A stretch of 64,000 nucleotides of DNA, from the NCBI GenBank assembly GCA_002067235.1, contig MVQP01000001.1:19468-83467 (forward strand). The letters are read 5' to 3'. Shown in pieces: positions 24,036 to 32,471 of the stretch; within the stretch, counting starts at the first letter, position 1; every line of letters begins with the position of its first letter. The DNA is from Syntrophorhabdus sp. PtaB.Bin047 (lineage in GTDB: Bacteria; Desulfobacterota; Syntrophorhabdia; Syntrophorhabdales; Syntrophorhabdaceae). Both the position numbers and the translations under genes were made by a program. The notes under the pieces are model-generated. The model had not been told where the DNA came from and did not search any database. It was given only the letters and a program-made list of their open reading frames with translations.

Positions 24036-24401
24036 TCACCGTTTCTCGATGGATACGGGGTCAGACCATCTCTCCACGGGGAGAAAATAGTAATGATTCT
24101 TGTTCCCCCGTCCTTTTCCCCTGCGTTGCACGATCATCCACCTGCCCTTGAGGATCTTGAGGGCATCGATGGTCTTCCGCCTTGATATTCCCGCAGCATC
24201 GGCGATCTCGTTGATAGACAGATCCCTGCTTCTTATCAGCCCCTTCTTCCGTCTTCCGGCATCAGATCTAAGGAGAAGAATGAAGAAGACGGAGCTCACA
24301 TACGGGCCAAGTCCTGCCATGTAATGGTCCACGTAAGATAACAGGATATCCTCAGTCCCGGGACTACCCCTTTCCGCCGTCTTCGTCGCCTCGCCTGTCA
24401 C
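24036..24401 (-). CDS. winged helix-turn-helix protein
   Basis: The 121-residue protein has a central helix-turn-helix, LSINEIADAAGISRRKTIDALKIL in two parts (about 62-85), followed by a wing rich in Arg, Gly and Lys (RRGKGRGNKNHYYF). The layout resembles replication initiators and regulators of plasmids and phages, as well as MarR/DprA-like wings; no family is certain. It shares a 4-nt ATGA overlap with the upstream gene, so translation is coupled. Confidence 0.7.
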   Translation of the reverse strand: MTGEATKTAERGSPGTEDILLSYVDHYMAGLGPYVSSVFFILLLRSDAGRRKKGLIRSRDLSINEIADAAGISRRKTIDALKILKGRWMIVQRRGKGRGNKNHYYFLPVERWSDPVSIEKR

Positions 24402-25063
24402 ATCTTCTCCGATCGCGAGGAACCGAATATGGAAAGGACATTGCGTTCGCTCTTGCGCGCTCCCAGGGCGGCGGTCGCCGGTCCCTTATCAGCCGCCTGA
24501 GCGTCCTGCCAGAATCCGCCGGCTGGCACCCCTTCCATGGCCGAACCGGTCGGGCAACATCCTCCCGCCCATCCCGGGTTCCAACCGCTGAGGGTCCCCT
24601 CATCCACGGCAACACCACCGGCGGAACCCTCGATGTCATCCACCGTTTCCAGGAGAGAGAACCTCCAGCGTTGATCCTTCCTCGCCATTCTCTTGACCCT
24701 CTGCTCTATCCACAGACAGATGTAAGAAGCGATTTCTCCCACGGATTTCGTGAGGTCAAGTTTCTCCTGACTGGCCAACTGCATCAGAACCACCGTCGCG
24801 TCCTGGATGTAGTCGTTCAATTGATCGCCGACACAGTGTCCCCTGTCCACCCTGCCGAGGATCGTCCTGACGACACAATCAATGACCTTCCTGGAATACA
24901 AGCTCTCCACCAGCCACAGCTGACCCGATGATCTGGCGTTCTCCACCATCAGGCTGAACTCATCAGCATCCATGGACCTAAAAAAAGCCCTGGCATAGGA
25001 GGCAATTGCCTGCGCCCGCTCCCCGACAGATGCCACCGGGGATAATCCGTGCTCCGTATTCAT
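24398..25063 (-). CDS. unknown protein, helical, mobile-element context
   Basis: This 221-residue protein is not recognised. Residues 1-130 are helical and include LNDYIQDATVVLMQLASQ and SYICLWIEQRVKRMARKDQRW, which recall sigma-70 region 2-like sequences. The last 75 residues are Gly, Ala and Ser-rich and look unstructured. AAGGAG lies 11 nt upstream of ATG 25063. It is in one operon with the winged-helix gene (ATGA overlap) and the membrane protein gene upstream (5-nt gap). A role in element regulation is only a guess. Confidence 0.6.
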   Translation of the reverse strand: MNTEHGLSPVASVGERAQAIASYARAFFRSMDADEFSLMVENARSSGQLWLVESLYSRKVIDCVVRTILGRVDRGHCVGDQLNDYIQDATVVLMQLASQEKLDLTKSVGEIASYICLWIEQRVKRMARKDQRWRFSLLETVDDIEGSAGGVAVDEGTLSGWNPGWAGGCCPTGSAMEGVPAGGFWQDAQAADKGPATAALGARKSERNVLSIFGSSRSEKM

Positions 25064-25068
25064 TGTTC

Positions 25069-25779
25069 TCAGATCTCCTTTCCGTTCTTATTTCCACAGA
25101 TCCCGCCGTCCGTCTCCTCACGGGCGAAGGTGACCCGGACCTTTCCGTATCCCAGGAGAGCCATGCGCTCCGGCGTACCCGGCTTGAACAGCCGCGCGAC
25201 AACCGAACAGGGCATGTTCACCTTCGTCCGGACAGAGCTGAAAGCGTCGGCGAGGTTTTCGGGCGTCGGCGCCTTCTTCAGACAGGCAGCCGTATCGGGC
25301 TCGAGATACCTCCCTGTCATCCCGAGAAAGCCCTCAATTCCCATCCTTCGCGGGACACGCACGTTCTCCCGGCTGTCATACAGCCTGCCGCGCACCCTGG
25401 CGGTTCGTATCGCCACGAAGGATCCCACCCCGCACAGAAGGATGCATGTCAGGACACGTCCTGTGCCTTTCGTCCTTCCGGAGGCGGCGACCGTCGCCTT
25501 CCTGAGGGCCCCCGCGTTGATCCTGGAATAATTGCCCGTCCTCTCGACCTCGGTATCGACAATGGCAATGATGTGCTCGATCCTGCGCAATTCCATCCCC
25601 TGGCCTTCGCCAATTGGACAACAACTATAGATCTTCGCCTGTATTCGAAGAAGCGGCAATTCTATCTTGTGGAGCACCACAGGGCTCCGCGACGCAAGGA
25701 AGGCGAGAACACCGAGTACAAAGATGCCGGCCACAAGGAATATCCCATGATCCGAAACCTTTCCATCTTGCCGTTCCAC
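25069..25779 (-). CDS. membrane protein, possibly a DotM/IcmP N-terminal-like fragment
   Basis: The start GTG 25779 has a strong AAGGAGGGA upstream; the longer frame to 25806 lacks one. The 236-residue product has a membrane helix at about 12-30, a soluble part, a second hydrophobic segment (about 112-128) and a basic C-terminal domain with RLYDSRENVRVPRRMGI. The order helix, IELPLLRIQAKIYS, soluble part, helix, then R-x2-Y is reminiscent of DotM/IcmP/TrbA proteins that partner DotL, but it is shorter and the similarity is weak. It heads a minus-strand operon and diverges from the gene at 26064. Confidence 0.5.
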   Translation of the reverse strand: MERQDGKVSDHGIFLVAGIFVLGVLAFLASRSPVVLHKIELPLLRIQAKIYSCCPIGEGQGMELRRIEHIIAIVDTEVERTGNYSRINAGALRKATVAASGRTKGTGRVLTCILLCGVGSFVAIRTARVRGRLYDSRENVRVPRRMGIEGFLGMTGRYLEPDTAACLKKAPTPENLADAFSSVRTKVNMPCSVVARLFKPGTPERMALLGYGKVRVTFAREETDGGICGNKNGKEI

Positions 25780-26063
25780 GACAAATCCCTCCTTTGAGAA
25801 CAACAAAAGTCAAGCGTAGGTATGGATTATCCTGCGAAGAAATTACTTTGTGCTTTGGAAATCTATGAAAGTACATTTGAAGCGATGTTGTCAATACAAA
25901 AGGCCCCGAAGAGGCCGTTTCACGGTTCAAAAAGACCAAATGCAGGATCTCCGTGGCCGACACGAGAGTCCCAGCCTTCGCTTGCCTTTCGGGCTGTCGA
26001 GGTCTTCGCCCCGAGATCCCCGCGGCCGGCGCTATTTATTCCATAGAATCGGATGGGAGAATC

Positions 26064-26429
26064 ATGACGACTGGGAACAAAATGCCCGACGCCTTCGTGG
26101 CCAGAAGGTCCGAGGGTTTCGAGATAGTCCTTCCACGGGTGGCTATAGAAAGAGCTGCGAGGCAGCTTGCCGAAGTCACCAATGCTGCAGGTTTCCACGA
26201 CGCGCTGGAACTCGCCTGGTTCAGACTTGATCCCGGGACCGGCAGGGAGATGCTCGACTGCGTTTCCATGCTCCTCACGCTTTACCGCTGTTCACTGGAT
26301 GGGAACGTCAGGCCCGCTCTTGACCTGGAGGAGTTCTACGAACACGCCTTCAACGAGATTCAGGCCGAACATGGCAACCTTCCGGATGGGCGGACGCCAT
26401 GGCACTCTCCCGATCGCCCCGGAGGATGA
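26064..26429 (+). CDS. unknown small soluble protein
   Basis: This 121-residue protein is not recognised. It is acidic and helical with LPRVAIERAARQL, WFRLDPGTGREMLD and EEFYEHAFNEI. ATG 26064 has GGGAG upstream. No signal peptide or membrane segment is evident. It is the first gene of a plus-strand trio with the lytic transglycosylase (1-nt gap) and the PilV-like protein, so it may serve the same DNA-transfer or pilus apparatus. Confidence 0.6.
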   Translation: MTTGNKMPDAFVARRSEGFEIVLPRVAIERAARQLAEVTNAAGFHDALELAWFRLDPGTGREMLDCVSMLLTLYRCSLDGNVRPALDLEEFYEHAFNEIQAEHGNLPDGRTPWHSPDRPGG

Positions 26430-26430
26430 G

Positions 26431-27078
26431 TTGCGGGCACGAAAAGCCATGATCGTCATCCTCTGTGCTTTCGGTATCTCACTGTATTCCGGGGCGAAGG
26501 GGCATTGCGGACCGGGCGGCGGCAACGAGGACGCAGGCCTGCCTGCCGAATTCGAGGTCATGAAGAACGATAATCCTGACAAGTACCGGGATTTCCGCCA
26601 TGTCCTGCGGCATATCCGCAGGATGAACAGGAAACAGAATGAAAAGACATCCCTCTCCGTCGCAAAGGCACTCGTTGACCACGTCTATTGGGAGAGATAT
26701 AGTTTCGCTTCCCGGGAACACCGGCTCAATTTCCTCTCCGTCATCATGGGCATCGTGCGCGTTGAGAGCGGCTTCGACCCTGCGGCGGTAAGCAACAGGA
26801 ACGCCCGGGGACTCATGCAGGTCCACTGGCCGACGTGGAAACGGTATTTCTCCTCACCCGAGGAGGCGCATGACCTCCGCAGGAACCTTACCGTGGGCAC
26901 AGGCATTCTCCGTCTCTACATGCGCCAGTCGAAGAACGACCTGCGCCGCGCCCTGTACAGGTACCTCGGGGCACCGGACGACCGGTATGCCGACAAGGTT
27001 ATCGAGAGTGCAGCCGCGTTCAAGGCCCGTGTGTTGTCGGACCCCTTGGAGCAGACCGCGGGAGGGAAGGAACCATGA
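26431..27078 (+). CDS. lytic transglycosylase (SLT family)
   Basis: TTG 26431 is the best start because GGAGG lies 5 nt upstream, inside the end of the previous gene. The 215-residue protein has a signal peptide (MIVILCAFGISLYSGAKG) and a soluble lytic transglycosylase fold: catalytic Glu in IVRVESGFDPAAVS, then NARGLMQV, GTGILRLYM and YLGAPDDRYADKV. It should cut peptidoglycan to let a transfer apparatus or pilus pass. VirB1/PilT-type transglycosylases are common next to conjugation genes, which fits the accessory context. Confidence 0.88.
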   Translation: MRARKAMIVILCAFGISLYSGAKGHCGPGGGNEDAGLPAEFEVMKNDNPDKYRDFRHVLRHIRRMNRKQNEKTSLSVAKALVDHVYWERYSFASREHRLNFLSVIMGIVRVESGFDPAAVSNRNARGLMQVHWPTWKRYFSSPEEAHDLRRNLTVGTGILRLYMRQSKNDLRRALYRYLGAPDDRYADKVIESAAAFKARVLSDPLEQTAGGKEP

Positions 27079-27554
27079 GGTATTTCGCCGTTGCCTTGCG
27101 GCGGCCCCAGGGAAAGCATTCGAGCACGGCAGGGTTCACAGGAAAACAGGGAACGTTCATCCTTGGCCTCCTCCTCTCTTTTTGCCTTTTCGGCCTTGCG
27201 GCAATGGAGCAGAAGGCGTGCGCGGAAGCCGTCTACATCATACCGCCCGCGCCGGAAAGCAGCGCTGTGCTGAAGTATAAGAGCGTGCATTACAGCGGTA
27301 CAATCCTGGACAAACCCTCATGCGACCCAGGGATGACAGCGAAGATATTCGTAACTCCCGTGCGCATGCTCGGAGGGTCGTCGACCACGATCGTTCCCAT
27401 CGCCGGAGTGAGCACCTTCGCCACCGATAACGGAAACGGGAAGTGGACGGTCAGGGGCCAGGTCAAGACAGCCGACAACGGCCTCCTGGAGGATAGCAGT
27501 GCTATCGTCCTCGTCGTGGAGGTCTACTGCTGTTTCAATGAATTTTGCAGCTGA
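27075..27554 (+). CDS. secreted protein with a PilV-like C-terminal domain
   Basis: The 159-residue protein has an extended N-terminus and signal peptide with cleavage near ACA-EA. The mature part has KPSCDPGMTAKIFVTPVRM followed by ATDNGNGKWTVRGQVKTADNG. This order (Cys-x2-Gly-x4-IFV-x-P, then a W-T-V strand) is seen in the C-terminal domains of type IV pilus minor pilins of the PilV/shufflon kind. Four Cys lie in the mature part, two adjacent near the end (CC), so disulfides are likely. It overlaps the transglycosylase gene by 4 nt. The assignment is by pattern only. Confidence 0.6.
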   Translation: MRYFAVALRRPQGKHSSTAGFTGKQGTFILGLLLSFCLFGLAAMEQKACAEAVYIIPPAPESSAVLKYKSVHYSGTILDKPSCDPGMTAKIFVTPVRMLGGSSTTIVPIAGVSTFATDNGNGKWTVRGQVKTADNGLLEDSSAIVLVVEVYCCFNEFCS

Positions 27555-27575
27555 CGGGCATTTCGCAAATGGAGC

Positions 27576-27618
27576 TGCCGGGCTGCCGGGATCCCCTGTG
27601 AATCCCGGCAGCCCGGCA
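27576..27618. terminator. strong bidirectional hairpin between convergent genes
   Basis: A perfect 17-bp GC-rich stem (27576-27592 with 27602-27618) with a 9-nt loop lies between the stops of the PilV-like gene (plus) and degP (minus). A long T-run is missing on both sides, so termination may be only partly intrinsic. A smaller stem (AGGGGC/GCCCCT, about 27627-27646) follows over the degP stop. Confidence 0.7.
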
Positions 27619-27638
27619 TCGGGAGAAAGGGGCCTCTT

Positions 27639-29129
27639 TTAGCCCCTGGCGAGCTTTACGACTACGTAGATGTTGTTCCCTTGCCTGTGGATGAGAAACA
27701 GAACGTTCTTCTTTCCGCTTTCCTCACTCATCTTCTTGACAAAGCCCTCCACGTCTTTTACTTGAGTTCTGTTAACTTCACGAATGACGTCGCCTCTCAT
27801 GACGCCCGCTTCTTCCGCCGGACTCCCCGGCTCAACGGAGGCGACGACCACGCCTTGCCGTGTCTTCAGCTGAAGGGCCCTCGCCACCTCTGGAGTGATG
27901 GCCTGGACCGTTATTCCGACCTTATTCTCGCCGGATGCTTGTCCGGATACCCCTGCCACGGTGTCTTCCATCCGCGCTATCCTGACGGTTTTGCTCACCG
28001 TCTTCCCGCCGCGGAGCAGTTTCACCGACACATCCTTGCCCACCGGCGTTGCCGCGACGACTCGCGGGAGATCGTTGGAGGTAGCGATATCCTTGCCGTC
28101 AAATTCCACGATCACATCGCCCTGGGCTATTCCTGCTTTATCGGCAGGCCCATCCTTGACCACGTCGGCGACGAGGGCCCCTTTTCTGTCAGTGAGCCCG
28201 AAAGAGGATGCCAGTGCCGGGGTGATCTCCTGTATGCTCACGCCGAGCCAGCCGCGGGTGACCCTCCCGCTTCCCTTCAACTGCGCGATCACGCTCCTGG
28301 CCGTATCAACGGGGATCGCGAAGCCTATCCCCTGCCCTGAGGCAACGATCGCCGTGTTGATTCCGATCACCTCCCCTTTCATATTGATGAGAGGGCCACC
28401 GCTGTTTCCCGGATTTATGGAGGCATCCGTCTGAATGAAGTTGTCATAAGGCCCTGAGCCGATGATCCTGCCCTTGGCGCTGACGATCCCGGCCGTCACC
28501 GTCTGTTCGAGACCGAAGGGGCTGCCTATCGCAACGACCCAGCTGCCAACCTTGAGCTCCTCCGAATTGCCCATCGTTATCGGCGTGAGGTTCGATGCGC
28601 CCTTGATTCTGATGAGGGCAAGGTCTGTCTTGGGGTCCCTGCCGACAATGCTCGCGTCGAACTCCCTTCCGTCCGCCAGTTTCACCTTGATTTCGTTGGC
28701 GCCGTCCACGACATGGTTATTGGTCACGATATATCCGTCCCCGTCGACAATGAACCCCGAGCCAAGACTCTTCTGACGGAAATCCTCCGGTGATCCGTTT
28801 CCTCCCCGGCGGCCGAAGAACTCTTCAAAAGGATCCTGCCCGCCGAAGGGGCCTTCCTTACCGAAAGGGTTGCCGAAGAAGTGGCGAAAGACCCGTCCGT
28901 CTCCCTTGAGTGTCTTGACCGTTTGAATGTTCACGACGCTGGGCCGGACCTTTTCCGCCAGCTCCGTGAAATTGCCGGGGACCATGATGGGCACGGCGGA
29001 GCCCTTCGAAGACGCCGCTGTGTTATCCGTTCCCCTGACAGCCTTAGAAACCCCATAGCCTAGCCCCACCGTGAGGGCAATGGTCGCAAGTGTAATGAAA
29101 ATGGCTCTGATTATCCTTCTTCGTCCCAT
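27639..29129 (-). CDS. degP: DegP/HtrA (Do-like) serine protease
   Basis: This 496-residue periplasmic protease and chaperone degrades misfolded envelope proteins. An N-terminal hydrophobic segment (about 8-26) serves as signal or anchor. The catalytic triad is H139 (TNNHVVDG), D169 (PKTDLALI) and S243 (NPGNSGGPL). Two PDZ domains follow (about 285-375 and 395-490; RGWLGVSIQ, GDVIVEFDG, RGDVIREVN). A Gly/Phe-rich loop (80-112) precedes the protease domain, as in DegP/MucD proteins. AGGAG precedes ATG 29129. Confidence 0.96.
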   Translation of the reverse strand: MGRRRIIRAIFITLATIALTVGLGYGVSKAVRGTDNTAASSKGSAVPIMVPGNFTELAEKVRPSVVNIQTVKTLKGDGRVFRHFFGNPFGKEGPFGGQDPFEEFFGRRGGNGSPEDFRQKSLGSGFIVDGDGYIVTNNHVVDGANEIKVKLADGREFDASIVGRDPKTDLALIRIKGASNLTPITMGNSEELKVGSWVVAIGSPFGLEQTVTAGIVSAKGRIIGSGPYDNFIQTDASINPGNSGGPLINMKGEVIGINTAIVASGQGIGFAIPVDTARSVIAQLKGSGRVTRGWLGVSIQEITPALASSFGLTDRKGALVADVVKDGPADKAGIAQGDVIVEFDGKDIATSNDLPRVVAATPVGKDVSVKLLRGGKTVSKTVRIARMEDTVAGVSGQASGENKVGITVQAITPEVARALQLKTRQGVVVASVEPGSPAEEAGVMRGDVIREVNRTQVKDVEGFVKKMSEESGKKNVLFLIHRQGNNIYVVVKLARG

Positions 29130-29244
29130 ACGGATCTCCTTGACATGTATTGGCCAGGCATCGCCTTGCCCTTGCCGTTACCGTAGTCTACATCGCGAAG
29201 TTCATCAGAACATGACGGGAAGATTACAAATTGGTAATGAAGAC

Positions 29245-29612
29245 GGGTGATAGGTAATGGGTGATGGATCACATCTGTCCAGAATACAGTCTACGGCAAC
29301 GGACATGCTGACGCTCGGGAGTAATCGAGAGAAATAAAAATGACCAATGACCAAATTCCAATGACCAATGAAAAAGATAATAACCAATTGAACAAAGCGA
29401 AGGGCGGACTGCCTGTATCGTTTTTCTTTGGTTATTGGTTATTGTCTGTTTATCTGGTCATTGGAATTTGGTCATTGGTCATTATCCTCTTCAGAAGAGA
29501 CCAACCTCGTCCGGAATGGAGGACGTACCTGTCCTGAACCGTTGCCTTATAAGAAGGGCATTCCGGGAAATGAATTGTTTTGGACAGCAGTGGGTCATGG
29601 GTTATGGGAAGG
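29245..29612. repeat. large heptad-repeat region with a perfect 29-bp inverted repeat
   Basis: The 500-nt gap between degP and the kinase gene contains no gene. 29339-29367 and 29455-29483 are perfect inverted repeats of 29 bp, built of heptads of the AATGACC type. Inside them AATAACCA/TGGTTATT units extend the pairing, around a core of about 60 nt. Separate direct-style clusters of GGTGATA/GGTAATG heptads lie at 29245-29267 and of GGGTCAT/GGGTTAT heptads at 29591-29612. Confidence 0.8.
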
Positions 29613-29629
29613 ACGGGTCTTTTTGCCCC

Positions 29630-31051
29630 TCAAGCGGTTTCGACCGTCTTGCCGGGAAGGGTTACGGTGAAGGTGGTGCCTTTGTCGGGAGCGCTTGTCA
29701 CGGCAATGTCTCCGTCGTGAGCACGGGCGATGGCCCGCGCGAGGCTGAGGCCGAGGCCCAGGCCCGCTTCCGAGCGGCTCCTGTCGCCGCGGTAGAACCT
29801 GTCGAAGATGTGGGGAAGGTCTTCGGGGGAGACACCCATGCCGCTGTCACTCACGGTAAGCAGAATGTGGTTCGATACGTCCCGCGAAAGGCGGACGTCG
29901 ACGCTCCCGCCGGAAGGGGTGTACTTGATGGCGTTGTCGATGAGGTTCGCGACCATGCGCCGGATCATCCTCTTGTCCCCTGCCACGTCTACCGCTTCCT
30001 CAATCTCGCAGGTCAGAACGACACCCTTGTCGGAGGCGGCAGGCTCGTAGAGATCGCATGCCTCGCGCACGAGTTCGGCCGTCTTTATCCTCTCCTGCGG
30101 GGGACGGTCCACTCCGGACTCCGTCCTCGATATCATAAGCATGGTGTTGATGGTGTCCAGAAGGCGGTCGCATTCCTCGATGGTGCTCGCAGCCATGTTC
30201 TCGAACTCTTCGGGGGACCCGGATGTACTCAGCGTCACCTCCGCCGCTCCCCGTATCCGGGTTATCGGGCTCTTCAGGTCGTGGGCGATATTGTCGCTCA
30301 TCTCTTTCATCTCCCGGACAAGGGCCTCGATACGGTCGAGCATCTCGTTGAAGGTAACGGCCAACTGGTCGATCTCGTCGCCCCGCATGTTGACGGGCAC
30401 CCTTTGACCAAGTGTGCCCGCGGATATCTCCCGCGCCGTGCGCGTCACGACCTCCACCCCCGATACCGCCCGCCTTGCCATGAACCATCCGATACCGGCA
30501 GCAAGGAAGATGAGAAGCCCCATCGTCACGATAAAGATCCGTCTGAAGGCCTCAAGAAACCTTGACGATCCCTCGACGGCCTCGCCGATCTGGAGGATGA
30601 TGTTGGGGCCGAGCATCACGTACAGGATACGGACCTCATCACGGCGCTCGGGCAGGTCCATCGTCTCGAAAACATGGTCGGCCCCTTCCACCAACTGGCG
30701 GATCGCGCTCACGTGAATACCGATGTCCTTCCAGTAGGACATGTTCGACGAAGAGAACGCCACCCCGTCGGCATAGAGCATGCGAAAGAAGACCTTTCGC
30801 ACGCCCGCGGCCTGGGTCTCCACGACGGCGGCCTTCTTGGCCTCTTCCAGCCCCTCCGTCGACGCAAGGACGACATAGCGTCGGGCCTCACTCATAAGCT
30901 CCTCGTCCGTCCGGCCACGGACAACGGACGTGACAAGCGTGTAGAAGAGAAAGAAGGCGACAAAGGAGGACACGGTGAATATCCCCGCGTACCAGAGGGT
31001 CAGTCTAAAGGCCAGCGTATTACGGACCTTACGGGTTTTCCCTGAGGACAT
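29630..31051 (-). CDS. sensor histidine kinase with HAMP domain
   Basis: The 473-residue protein has two membrane helices (about 15-40 and 170-190) flanking a periplasmic sensor of about 125 residues, then HAMP (about 190-245), a HisKA domain with H257 in NIAHDLKSPITRI, and a HATPase with NLIDNAIKY, SDSGMGVSPEDLPHIFDRFYRG and GLGLGLSLARAIA. It belongs to the heavy-metal-sensor/CusS-like subgroup. Its start overlaps the response regulator stop by 23 nt, so the pair is translationally coupled. The signal is unknown. Confidence 0.95.
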   Translation of the reverse strand: MSSGKTRKVRNTLAFRLTLWYAGIFTVSSFVAFFLFYTLVTSVVRGRTDEELMSEARRYVVLASTEGLEEAKKAAVVETQAAGVRKVFFRMLYADGVAFSSSNMSYWKDIGIHVSAIRQLVEGADHVFETMDLPERRDEVRILYVMLGPNIILQIGEAVEGSSRFLEAFRRIFIVTMGLLIFLAAGIGWFMARRAVSGVEVVTRTAREISAGTLGQRVPVNMRGDEIDQLAVTFNEMLDRIEALVREMKEMSDNIAHDLKSPITRIRGAAEVTLSTSGSPEEFENMAASTIEECDRLLDTINTMLMISRTESGVDRPPQERIKTAELVREACDLYEPAASDKGVVLTCEIEEAVDVAGDKRMIRRMVANLIDNAIKYTPSGGSVDVRLSRDVSNHILLTVSDSGMGVSPEDLPHIFDRFYRGDRSRSEAGLGLGLSLARAIARAHDGDIAVTSAPDKGTTFTVTLPGKTVETA

Positions 31052-31706
31052 AGCCTACCCCCCGCACCGTGTGGATGAGCTTGCCGGGAAAATCCCTGTC
31101 GATCTTGTCCCGAAGTCTGCATATCCTTGCCTCCACCACGTTCGTCTGGGGATCGAAGTCATAGTTCCAGACGTGCTCCATGATCATCGTTCTGGAGACC
31201 ACCCTGCCTGCGTTGCGCATGAGGTATTCGAGGAGCGAGAATTCCATGGGCTGGAGATCGATGTTCCTGTCGGCCCGCTTCACCTCCCTGCTTACTAGGT
31301 TCACCGAGAGGTCTCCCACGGCAAGCCGCGTCGGCTCGGTGATGCCGCTCGCCCGACGCACCAGCGCCTGGACCCTCGCAAGAAGCTCGGTGAAGGCAAA
31401 AGGCTTCGTGAGATAGTCGTCGGCGCCGGTCTGCAATCCCTTGACGCGGTCTTCCACGGAACCCCGGGCACTGAGGATGATAACGGGCGTCGCCACCTTG
31501 CTCTTTCGCATTTCCCCGACCACGGACAACCCGTCGAGGCCGGGAAGCATGATGTCGACGATGGCAGCGTCGTAGGGTTCCGCCGTCGCCAGCGTAAGGC
31601 CCTCCCTGCCGTCGGCGACGTGATCGACGGCACACCCCGCGGCCTTCATCCCTTTTATGATGAACGACGCGATCTTTTCATCATCTTCAACGAGCAGTAT
31701 TCTCAC
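31029..31706 (-). CDS. OmpR-family response regulator
   Basis: The 225-residue regulator has a receiver (DD at 8-9, Asp51 in AIVDIMLPGLDG, Lys in YLTKPFAF) and a winged-helix effector ending HTVRGVGYVLRENP. It is the partner of the HAMP kinase encoded next. The usual family start MRILLVEDDEK corresponds to GTG 31706; an ATG at 31730 would add eight residues and lacks a Shine-Dalgarno. No transporter or efflux genes that would hint at the regulon are adjacent. Confidence 0.94.
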   Translation of the reverse strand: MRILLVEDDEKIASFIIKGMKAAGCAVDHVADGREGLTLATAEPYDAAIVDIMLPGLDGLSVVGEMRKSKVATPVIILSARGSVEDRVKGLQTGADDYLTKPFAFTELLARVQALVRRASGITEPTRLAVGDLSVNLVSREVKRADRNIDLQPMEFSLLEYLMRNAGRVVSRTMIMEHVWNYDFDPQTNVVEARICRLRDKIDRDFPGKLIHTVRGVGYVLRENP

Positions 31707-31802
31707 GGCGCTTTCCCGCGGGCCCACCATGGGTCATCATCGGATACGGGGCCCTTCATTATCCTTGCACAGACGGGTGATATTCGTCAATCGGCGGACG
31801 GA

Positions 31803-32471
31803 TCATATCCGGCTCTCCCCGTCTACAATCCTCAGAAGGTCGAGGGGATGCTCGAGCAGGGATCCCGCCCCATGAGCAATCAATTCCTCTCTTGTCCGAA
31901 AACCCCAGAGAGCGCCGGCCGGGTACATCCCAGAGTTGTGCGCGGTCTCCATATCGACGTCGGAATCTCCCACATATATCAAATGTTCAGGTTCGATCCC
32001 CAGCTGCCGGGCGACAGACAGAACGCCTGTGGGGTCAGGTTTCTCCGGCATTCCGGCCCCGGCCCCGACGACAACCGGAAATAGCCTTCCGGGAAAAAGC
32101 GCCTCCACGATCCTCTTTGTCAGGTGATCGATCTTGTTGGAAAAGACGGCCCTCTTGATCCTTCGCCTGTCGAGCCCGTCAAGGAGATCGGTGATACCCT
32201 CGTAAGGCCGGGTCTTTTTCAGGCAGTTCATGCTGTATTCCTTCAGCAACGAGTCACGGCAGAGGGCAATGCGGGCTTCGTCTCTCGCCTCCTCAGGCAG
32301 AGAGCGCACGACAAGATTCCTCATCCCCCCGCCGACGAAGGCCTTGTATTCCGTGGGTCCATGCGTCGGAAAACCATATTCTCCCAGGACACTGTTCATG
32401 GAATCCGCTATGTCTTCCAGCGAGTTGACCAGCGTTCCGTCGAGATCAAAGATCACTCCCTCGAGCTTCAT
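31803..32471 (-). CDS. gph: HAD-family phosphatase, phosphoglycolate phosphatase-like
   Basis: This 222-residue protein has the HAD motifs: FDLDGTLVNS (nucleophile Asp, about residue 9), the Ser motif in AVFSNK (about 109), Lys in KPDPTGV and YVGDSDVDMETA. The helical cap after residue 17 places it in subfamily IA with Gph/PGP enzymes, which remove phosphate from 2-phosphoglycolate. Substrate cannot be fixed by sequence alone. GGAGGGAGG precedes ATG 32471. Confidence 0.9.
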   Translation of the reverse strand: MKLEGVIFDLDGTLVNSLEDIADSMNSVLGEYGFPTHGPTEYKAFVGGGMRNLVVRSLPEEARDEARIALCRDSLLKEYSMNCLKKTRPYEGITDLLDGLDRRRIKRAVFSNKIDHLTKRIVEALFPGRLFPVVVGAGAGMPEKPDPTGVLSVARQLGIEPEHLIYVGDSDVDMETAHNSGMYPAGALWGFRTREELIAHGAGSLLEHPLDLLRIVDGESRI

